DNA of 64,000 nt. Origin: Mesostigma viride. Lineage: Eukaryota; Streptophyta; Mesostigmatophyceae; Mesostigmatales; Mesostigmataceae. The stretch is taken from the NCBI GenBank assembly GCA_009746045.1, contig RPFO01000130.1, positions 2,272,125 through 2,336,124 on the forward strand, read 5' to 3'. Within the stretch, counting starts at the first letter, position 1. Each line of letters begins with the position of its first letter. The notes beneath the pieces were generated by a model that searched no databases, was not told the origin of the DNA, and saw only the letters and a list, made by a program, of their open reading frames with translations. Below are positions 55,228-64,000 of this stretch, in pieces. The translations under genes were made by a program, and so were the position numbers.

Positions 55228-56321
55228 ACATTTGGGAGTAAAATGTTGAAGCTCTGATAAACGGCTCATAAGGCCCTCATAACGTGTCAGATACCTCACC
55301 GGTGTTTTTCACCGTGTATGAAACCCCTTTATGCGTATCTTCAATGTGTTTGATGAGAGTTCACATAAAGCAGGAATACCCGTGTAGGTATTCTCTCTTT
55401 AGGATATATAGTTCCCAGGCCGCCGCCACGTTGCATACAGTATCGCACAGTTCCCAAGATTGCAAGGCCTGCTTCGGCAACGCCTGCGTTTGGGCTCCCA
55501 TTCCCCAAATTCCCAAACCAGCCAAGTGCCTAACCAACTTCGGGGACTTTCGAGGACTTCATACCATTCCCATGACATGGCGTGTGGCACTGATGGCGTG
55601 TGGCAACATGGCGCCTTTCAGTAGTTTATTTTACATCTCGACCAGTTGTGGCACTTTTGACACGACAACTTTATCACAACAATGAGCCGTGCGGTGGACT
55701 TATAGCACTTAACCTGTTAAAAAAGGGTCGCACTTGATCGATGATTGGAGGTGCTGCCCAAGCGGCCCTTATATAACGACGAATGCCACCAATGACAGAA
55801 CCCACGGTTGATCCTGATCCTTTTGATCTTGGGCACAATTACCCTTTTACTACCTCCAGAACATCTGGCGGGAGGGTGAGGCATTATATTCAAATGTTTG
55901 TCGACAAAAAAGTATTCCGGGTAACGACAGAAAGAGATGGGACAGATACTTATTATTTCGACTCGTCGTACGACGCTTTCAAGCATCTGTGACAAATGGT
56001 TAGGGATAATCCGTAAGACCCGTTTTTAACACCGGCACGTCAGCATCTGGCGGTGAAGCTGTACAACCGGTTATATGAGCTGAACGGTTCGTATACTTCG
56101 CGACTTGTGTTTTGGGGATACAGGCAGCATATACTGTTTGAGGATGCAAGGTTAAATAATTCACATCTCCAGCCTGGTTCAACTACTATGTGGGCTTGTT
56201 ATGCCATAGTTTGGACGGGTTTGCTGTGTAGTCATGGCCAGCACGTTCCCGTCCTACTGGCTTGTGCGCGTTCAATTGACGTAAAATGCCATTTTAAATG
56301 CCATTTTGTGAAACTGCAATT
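55228..56321. other. Conserved downstream part of the left palindrome arm
   Basis: Near-identical to 59820-60900 inverted. Apart from the short ORF at 55783-55992 no gene is evident. Conservation here reflects recent duplication, not necessarily function. Confidence 0.5.
55783..55992 (+). CDS. Small hypothetical protein, 69 aa (left copy)
   Basis: MPPMTEPTVDPDPFDLGHNY ... HYIQMFVDKKVFRVTTERDG ... YYFDSSYDAFKHL, then TGA. The composition is protein-like (balanced charged, aromatic and aliphatic residues, alternating beta-type pattern) and the ORF is identical in the inverted copy at 60150-60359. A TTATATAA lies 15 bases upstream, too close for its own TATA box. It may be an exon of a larger gene. 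No family recognised. Confidence 0.3.
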   Translation: MPPMTEPTVDPDPFDLGHNYPFTTSRTSGGRVRHYIQMFVDKKVFRVTTERDGTDTYYFDSSYDAFKHL

Positions 56322-56384
56322 TTTAATGCCATTTCGTCCGCGGTCGCAGCAATTCCAACTGACAGCTGCGAAGGGCGGCAGTAG

Positions 56385-57352
<968 letters not shown>

Positions 57353-58487
57353 AGCCACTGCCAGTGTCTTTTGCGGATCTTGGTAAGATGCTTAGGTGGT
57401 GTCACCTATTTTCAAACGCGCTTGATCCGTTGGTCGGACCATGATGCACCATGATTATCGGAGCAATTTGTGGTGTGATAGGCTTTAACCCATGACCTAG
57501 TTCTTCATGGTGATGTATCTTGTAGCAGCTGTTTACGTGTTTAGCACCCCCGCTGCTTTTTTATGGCTGGCCGCGACAAGCCCGGAGCAAGTGGATGCTA
57601 AATGAATGGCGGGGGAGGGGATTTGTCACCCTCTTAATGCAACTGTCGGGAAAGGGAAGAACCTCCCTTTGTTTCCTCCCCCCAGACGGGGAAAGAAAGC
57701 TCCCATTAAACAGTTCTTTTACTTCGGGCGGGGGGAAGGGGTTGACCCATCAAACACCCGAGGCGCCCCTCCAATGGAAGGGGAGGTAGGGGGTTCGCCC
57801 TTCCACCCCTTCCTGTCCACCCCATCCCTCCCTCAACACACACTCGCTCCGGGCTTGTCGCAACCAGTCGGTTAGAAGCTAACCTATAAGCGCTCCAAGT
57901 GGTGCAGTACTCAGGGTGATATTACGGTAGACGAGTTGTCCCAGTTTTTTTTTCCCACATAAATCAATAGGCTTTGTAAAAGCTCATGAGTATCTTATTA
58001 CTCACGATTTTTGTTTACCATGTTAGCTAAGGTCGGGGGCTTTGTGGTGCAATGTGGGAGTACAGCTTCCCCTGAGTGCTATAGATTTTTGGATTGTTTT
58101 GCCAGCTGGCTGATTATTCACTCTGGTTACTGATTTGGGTTCGATGCTGTGTTGTGGAATGCACAGAGAACATGTCAGACCGGTTGGGCAACCTGACTTT
58201 GGGGGCTGCACGACCTAGTAAGTTGCAGGCTTGCAACTATTCTTTAGTGATGTATCTCGGAAGTAGGTGCATGTTGCGCTTAAAATATGTCTATGTACTG
58301 GTGCTTTTCTCACTGCTTAGTCTGGGACAAATTAGCTAATGGGAGCACTATAAACCTGTTGGCTGCCACAAAACTCTGATGCACTAGAAGTGTACTTGTG
58401 TTCAATGTTTATGTGGCTAATGTGCCCCGAGGAACGACACACAGTACTTGGTGGCATTTGTGTGCTTTGCTTGTTTCTACGGCATGT
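57353..58487. other. Unique-looking segment in the palindrome centre
   Basis: The only non-satellite part of the 3.5-kb centre. No gene recognised. It contains the small inverted-repeat element at 57573-57861. Confidence 0.4.
57573..57861. mobile_element. Possible 289-bp MITE
   Basis: Terminal inverted repeats GCGACAAGCCCGGAGCAAGT (left) and the complement of CTCGCTCCGGGCTTGTCGC (right), about 19 of 20 matching. No target duplication is obvious. Internally GC-rich and noncoding. Confidence 0.45.
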
Positions 58488-59813
<1,326 letters not shown>

Positions 59814-59819
59814 CTCCTG

Positions 59820-62123
59820 AATTGTAGTTTCACAAAATGGCACTTAAAATGGCATTTTTACGTCAATTGAACGCGCACAAGCCAGTAGGACGGGAACGTG
59901 CTGGCCATGACTACACAGCAAACCCGTCCAAACTATGGCACAACAAGCCCACATAGTAGTTGGACCAGGCTGGAGATGTGAATTATTTAACCTTGCATCC
60001 TCAAACAGTATATGCTGCCTGTATCCCCAAAACACAAGTCGCGAAATATACGAACCGTTCAGCTCATATAACCGGTTGTACAGCTTCACCGCCAGATGCT
60101 GACGTGCCGGTGTTAAAAACGGGTCTTACGGATTATCCCTAACCATTTGTCACAGATGCTTGAAAGCGTCGTACGACGAGTCGAAATAATAAGTATCTGT
60201 CCCATCTCTTTCTGTCGTTACCCGGAATACTTTTTTGTCGACAAACATTTGAATATAATGCCTCACCCTCCCGCCAGATGTTCTGGAGGTAGTAAAAGGG
60301 TAATTGTGCCCAAGATCAAAAGGATCAGGATCAACCGTGGGTTCTGTCATTGGTGGCATTCGTCGTTATATAAGGGCCGCTTGGGCAGCACCTCCAATCA
60401 TCGATCAAGTGCGACCCTTTTTTAACAGGTTAAGTGCTATAAGTCCACCGCACGGCTCATTGTTGTGATAAAGTTGTCGTGTCAAAAGTGCCACAACTGG
60501 TCGAGATGTAAAATAAACTACTGAAAGGCGCCATGTTGCCACACGCCATCAGTGCCACACGCCATGTCATGGGAATGGTATGAAGTCCTCGAAAGTCCCC
60601 GAAGTTGGTTAGGCACTTGGCTGGTTTGGGAATTTGGGGAATGGGAGCCCAAACGCAGGCGTTGCCGAAGCAGGCCTTGCAATCTTGGGAACTGTGCGAT
60701 ACTGTATGCAACGTGGCGGCGGCCTGGGAACTATATATCCTAAAGAGAGAATACCTACACGGGTATTCCTGCTTTATGTGAACTCTCATCAAACACATTG
60801 AAGATACGCATAAAGGGGTTTCATACACGGTGAAAACCACCGGTGAGGTATCCGACACGTTATGAGGGCCTTATGAGCCGTTTATCAGAGCTTCAACATT
60901 TTACTCCCAAATGTTTAAAAACGGAGTTTGGAAAGGTAGCATGTGTTGGTGCGCTTGGTGGCCAGCTCGTTGATCACGGCAGCGTAGCCAGACTGGGCCA
61001 CGTCGTAGCGGAAGTAGGGGAACTCCAGCCTGTGCTTGGAGTTCTCAACCTCGCAGAGAGGGCAGAAGACCTGGAGAGGGGAAGAGTTGCGCAGAGTCGC
61101 CATGACACAGTCGAAGGAGACCCTATAGTCGGTGATGTGGCCCACTGCACTGAAGAAGAAGTGCCCCTGGGTCTTCCAGACGTTGCAGACAACGGGGCTA
61201 CTGTTGACCTCGTGGTCGCAGCCCAGCTTCATGGTGACGAACTCGTGCTTGAGCCGGGCAAAGTCCTCGGTCTGAGGGGTGACCCCGTTGGCCCACGTGG
61301 ACCCGTTGAGGACGTCCGCGATGAAGGCGTTGTAGGAGTTGCCAGGCTCCTTTTTGAACTGGATTCTGGCCATTTCAACGGTGAAGGTTTCCCTGAAGTT
61401 GATCGGGGCGACCTCCTCCAGCTTGCCAGGTGTCTTGACGTCTTCGGCATTCTCCTCCTCCACCTTGGGCTTCTTGACTTCTTCGGCATTCTCCACCAGT
61501 CCCACCGGGGCAACGTCCACCTCCACCTTGGGCTTCTTGATGAGCTCGTGATTCTCCACCCTGGCCCCACGGAGGCGAAGAACTTGCGGTCGTCCTCCAG
61601 CTTCCTTTTGATGCGCGCCCCACGAAGGAAGGTTGGCTGAGCAGGCTGAGCAGGAAGAGAAACCTTGGCGTGACCAGGGTCGCTGGCGGAGGTGAGAGCA
61701 AAGTTGGCTTCAACGACCTCAGCGGTGCCAGGGTTGATCCACTTAATGTACTCGTCCGTGTCCACCATGTCTGAAAAAAGCTTGGCGAGTTCAGGGTTAT
61801 CCTTCATGCGTCTCTCGTGCTCGAAGGCGAACTGCTCGAATGCGGGATCCCAGCACTTGACGCAGTGGGCTGCCTGGCCATCGCTGCCAATGAAGATGCG
61901 GTCGGCTCTGGTGGGCGTATTGCACTTTTTGCATCTCTCCCCAGCGGGGTGTCTGTGAGCAGCCCGTTGCGGTCGAGCATATCGCCGGACTTGCACATAT
62001 TGCCGTCGCAGAGAGGCGAGTCGTATCCGTTGTGCCGGAGGTCGTCGGTGAAGTGCTTGATTTCCTGAACGATGAGAACCAGGAGCAGCGGGCGTTCTTG
62101 GTGGCCATTTCGATGTCCATCCC
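59820..62123 (-). repeat. Right arm of the 9-kb inverted repeat
   Basis: Reverse complement of 53156-56321 without the solo LTR. The outer end lies in the coding region at the GGGATGGACATCGAAATGGC position; the inner end borders the tetranucleotide array at AATTGTAGTTTCAC. Confidence 0.9.
60150..60359 (-). CDS. Small hypothetical protein, 69 aa (right copy)
   Basis: Same 69-codon ORF as at 55783-55992, identical in sequence, on the opposite strand. No known family. Confidence 0.3.
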   Translation of the reverse strand: MPPMTEPTVDPDPFDLGHNYPFTTSRTSGGRVRHYIQMFVDKKVFRVTTERDGTDTYYFDSSYDAFKHL

Positions 62124-62180
62124 GTTGTAGTGATCCATCATCTCGACGACGACTTGGCGAGTTGCCTTGGGGAGGTGCAT
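60900..62180 (-). pseudogene. Zinc-binding protein of unknown function, right copy
   Basis: A TATA box (complement of CTTTTATACCC near 62393) lies about 215 bases before the first ATG, at 62180 (MHLPKATRQVVVEMMDHYNG). The reading continues through IVQEIKHFTDDLRHNGYD, CKKCNTPTRADRIFIG ... CVKCWDPAFEQFAFEHERR, KDNPELAKLFSDMVDTDEY, the lysine/acid repeat and the uninterrupted MARIQFKKEPGNSYNAFIAD domain to KLRF. Frame changes near 62095 (shared with the left copy), 61950 (an extra G compared with the left) and 61560 break it. This copy keeps the promoter and the intact domain junction that the left copy lost to the LTR. It could be a decaying gene or one with misread bases. Confidence 0.55.
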
Positions 62181-62387
62181 CTCGCAAATGTGCGATCCTG
62201 TGACGGGGTAGAAACGGGTGTTTGTGTATCGTGTGTGCTTGGACAAGTCACCGGATGCCTTGGGGACAGCCTGCCCCCTCTGTTTGTACGGAGTGGCGGT
62301 AGCTATGATTTTTTTTGTAGGAGGGAGAACGAGAGGTTGGCCGTGCAGGTGGTTGGTTGGTGAGCGAAGTGCCTTGGAGGTGGTGGG

Positions 62388-62400
62388 CGGGCTGCTTTTA
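62388..62400 (-). promoter_or_regulatory. TATA box of the right zinc-binding gene
   Basis: On the minus strand GGGTATAAAAGCAG, followed by an ATG-free leader to 62180. It shares TATAAAAGCAG with the divergent gene at 63009. Confidence 0.6.
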
Positions 62401-62573
62401 TACCCACCGGAGCACGGGATGCAGCTCCATTCCCTGGCGAAGTCGAATTCAGCAAATTGGTGGTCGGGCGGCTTGCCACGAGGCCCGCCAGCGGGGATAG
62501 CGGGAAACGGTACGACGGTTACGTGTTGTGCCACGGGGGTTACGTGCTCGGAACTGGGCGTAACTGACACTTT

Positions 62574-62890
62574 CTGAATCTCGTGGGCGTCTATGTGGAA
62601 AATTCAGACTTGAGTTACTGGCCGCGGGACTTTGAAACGGTAGTAACAGAAATTTTACAAAAACCGCTCGTGGGCAACTACGTGGAAAATTCAGACTTCA
62701 GTTACTGGCCGCGGGAACTTGGCAGCTGGGCGTAACGAAAACTTGCAGAACCTCGTGGGCGGCTGCGTGGAAAATTCAGACGTCCGTTACTGGCCGCGCG
62801 ACTTCGAAACGGTAGTAACGGAATTAACTTGCTGAATCTCGTGCCGGACGGCTAAGTGGAGGTTTCAGACAGGCGTTACGTGCCACGGGG
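62574..62890. repeat. Degenerate approximately 85-bp repeats between divergent promoters
   Basis: Four units with GTGGAAAATTCAGACTT, GTTACTGGCCGCGGGACTT and CGAAACGGTAGTAACG; the last is most diverged. Located between two divergent TATA boxes, so they may be shared upstream regulatory elements. Confidence 0.6.
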
Positions 62891-63006
62891 GTAAAAAACT
62901 GCCACAGGTTGCACAAATCCCGTGCCACGTCTCCCGAATTCCGGCGTGTCAGAAATCCCGTGGCTGTGGATCAAAGTCATATCGAGCTGCGTCCGAGGTC
63001 GAAATG

Positions 63007-63020
63007 CGTATAAAAGCAGG
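63007..63020 (+). promoter_or_regulatory. TATA box of the RING gene
   Basis: GCGTATAAAAGCAGG about 80 bases before ATG 63089, with a CACTCTCTCGCC pyrimidine-rich leader where transcription would start. Confidence 0.65.
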
Positions 63021-63088
63021 GGGGTTGTCTCTGCAACGCACTCTCTCGCCAGCCATCACATCAACACACCCAAACGCTGTCGCCGTCA

Positions 63089-64000
63089 ATGCAGGCTATG
63101 GCCCGTAGTAGACAAACGGGAAGAATGACATCTAGTTGCAGTGGATTGCTTCGTCCCACGAATGCCAAAGGAGCTGGCAGTGCATCTGGCAGTGGAAGTG
63201 GAAGGGCCAGTGGAAGTGGAAGGCAGCGGCGTGAAAAGCGCCAAATGGATGCACTTTCATGTTTGTGATGACATTCTTTTTCTGCTTTGGTTTGGTTGAT
63301 GTGGATGCAGTTCCCATTTTCTGTTTGCTGGTGCTGATTTCTGCCTTCATGTGCCTGCCCCAACCCCTCCTGCTCCTTTTTTGCAGACCTGCTGCCTCAA
63401 GACAAGATTTTGCGGAGATCTGTTCTCACCCCGTGCCTGTGTTTGGCGAGGAGGGGGACTTTGACGAGGGCAATGACATGTTCTCACTGCTGAGAAACAC
63501 TTTCAAGGCCACCAAGCTCATTCTGGACACCACGAAGTTCGAATGCGCCATCTGCTTGCAGGAGAGAACGACCTTCGTCACCCTCTTCCTCGGGAACGAG
63601 TCAGTCCACCCCTGCAACATCTTCATCTCCGATACGTGCGCCACCACCCAGCTGCATGGCTTCAACAACAGCTGCCCGCAGTGCCGCAAGCCCCTTCGCT
63701 CATCTGGGCAGCCGTTTGCACCCAACCCTAAGCTAAACAGTGTGGCTAGGAGGGGCGGGTTCAAGGCCTGCGAGCATCCTGGCTGCTTCCGGATCGTGCC
63801 GGTGGACAAGGCGGAGGAGCACGAAGAGGAGTGCGCCTATGTACAACTCCTATTGGTGCGGCAACACCGTCTCCTTCATGATGCTGACAACACCAGCATG
63901 TCCAGGAAGCTGGGATGTGGGCTCATTGGCAAGAAGCAAGCCATGACCGAGCACATGGCCGATTGCCTGGAAGAAGATCTGGCGAAGAAGCTGGACTCCA
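63089..64000 (+). CDS. RING / TRAF-type zinc-finger protein, 5' part (runs off window)
   Basis: Exon 1 63089-63264 (MQAMARSRQTGRMTSSCSGL ... RQRREKRQMDALSC), a 122-bp GT-AG intron, then exon 2 from 63387 in phase and open to the window end. It reads FAEICSHPVPVFGEEGDFDE, FKATKLILDTTKFECAICLQ, HPCNIFISDTCATTQL and NSCPQCRKPLRSSGQ. The Cys/His spacing from CAIC to CPQC suits a RING-like zinc site. Next come CEHPGCFRIVPVDKAEEHEE plus CAY and GKKQAMTEHMADC, the C...C...H...C pattern of TRAF-type fingers. RING plus TRAF fingers usually means a ubiquitin ligase or signalling adaptor; substrate unknown. It is divergent from the gene at 60900-62180 and shares its TATA type and CxxC style. The donor at 63265 (GTGATG) is chosen because it alone keeps the RING frame. 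Confidence 0.65.
63265..63386 (+). other. Intron of the RING gene
   Basis: 122 bp, GTGATG to TTTTTTGCAG, with a strong polypyrimidine tract before the acceptor. Confidence 0.65.

Overview
The window looks like nuclear DNA of a eukaryotic alga, most likely a green alga. Genes are split by GT-AG introns, intergenic and intronic DNA is crowded with micro- and minisatellites, and the mobile elements are of types familiar from algae: a Penelope-like element with an N-terminal GIY-YIG nuclease, a Ty3/Gypsy element carrying a cytosine methyltransferase, an HUH-endonuclease (Replitron-like) element, L1/RTE-like LINE debris, and small fold-back or TTAA-flanked elements. No bacterial operon, CRISPR array or complete tRNA/rRNA gene was seen.

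Layout. 1-4816: last four exons of a small multi-pass membrane protein, whose introns hold a (CTA)n array, a 1.1-kb GGGGT array and minisatellites. 5046-10635: tandem Penelope-like element (PLE) 3' ends, then a PLE with an open 1018-codon ORF. 10820-14726: decayed LINE ORF1 (minus) and LINE reverse transcriptase (plus). 14727-17414: short retro-insertion tails, no gene. 17415-26431: seven-exon CorA/ZntB-family metal-ion transporter with very repetitive introns. 26432-31302: minisatellites, a tRNA-like SINE split by a PLE, and PLE and Rep-element tails. 32751-38731: Gag-protease-DNA methyltransferase-RT polyprotein of a Gypsy element, cut by an 887-bp palindrome and truncated inside RT by an inverted copy of itself (38741-39825). 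39826-47760: two head-to-head copies of an HUH Rep element. 47761-52520: duplicated noncoding blocks and a LINE fragment. 52526-62180: a zinc-finger gene duplicated as a 9-kb inverted repeat around 3.5 kb that is mostly microsatellite. 63089-64000: start of a RING/TRAF-type zinc-finger gene, divergent from the right-hand copy across a repeat-filled promoter region.

Two themes stand out. First, at most exon edges of the transporter gene, and at one exon of the 5' gene, the exon-intron junction is followed or preceded by degenerate tandem copies of itself, as if introns grew by repeated duplication of splice junctions. Second, 36.1-62.1 kb is a run of large palindromes whose breakpoints adjoin, as expected from fold-back template switching. 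Later insertions in one arm only (a TTAA-flanked element, a solo LTR) and small differences between arms argue against a simple assembly artefact. The methyltransferase-bearing Gypsy element and the HUH element are the most unusual coding content.
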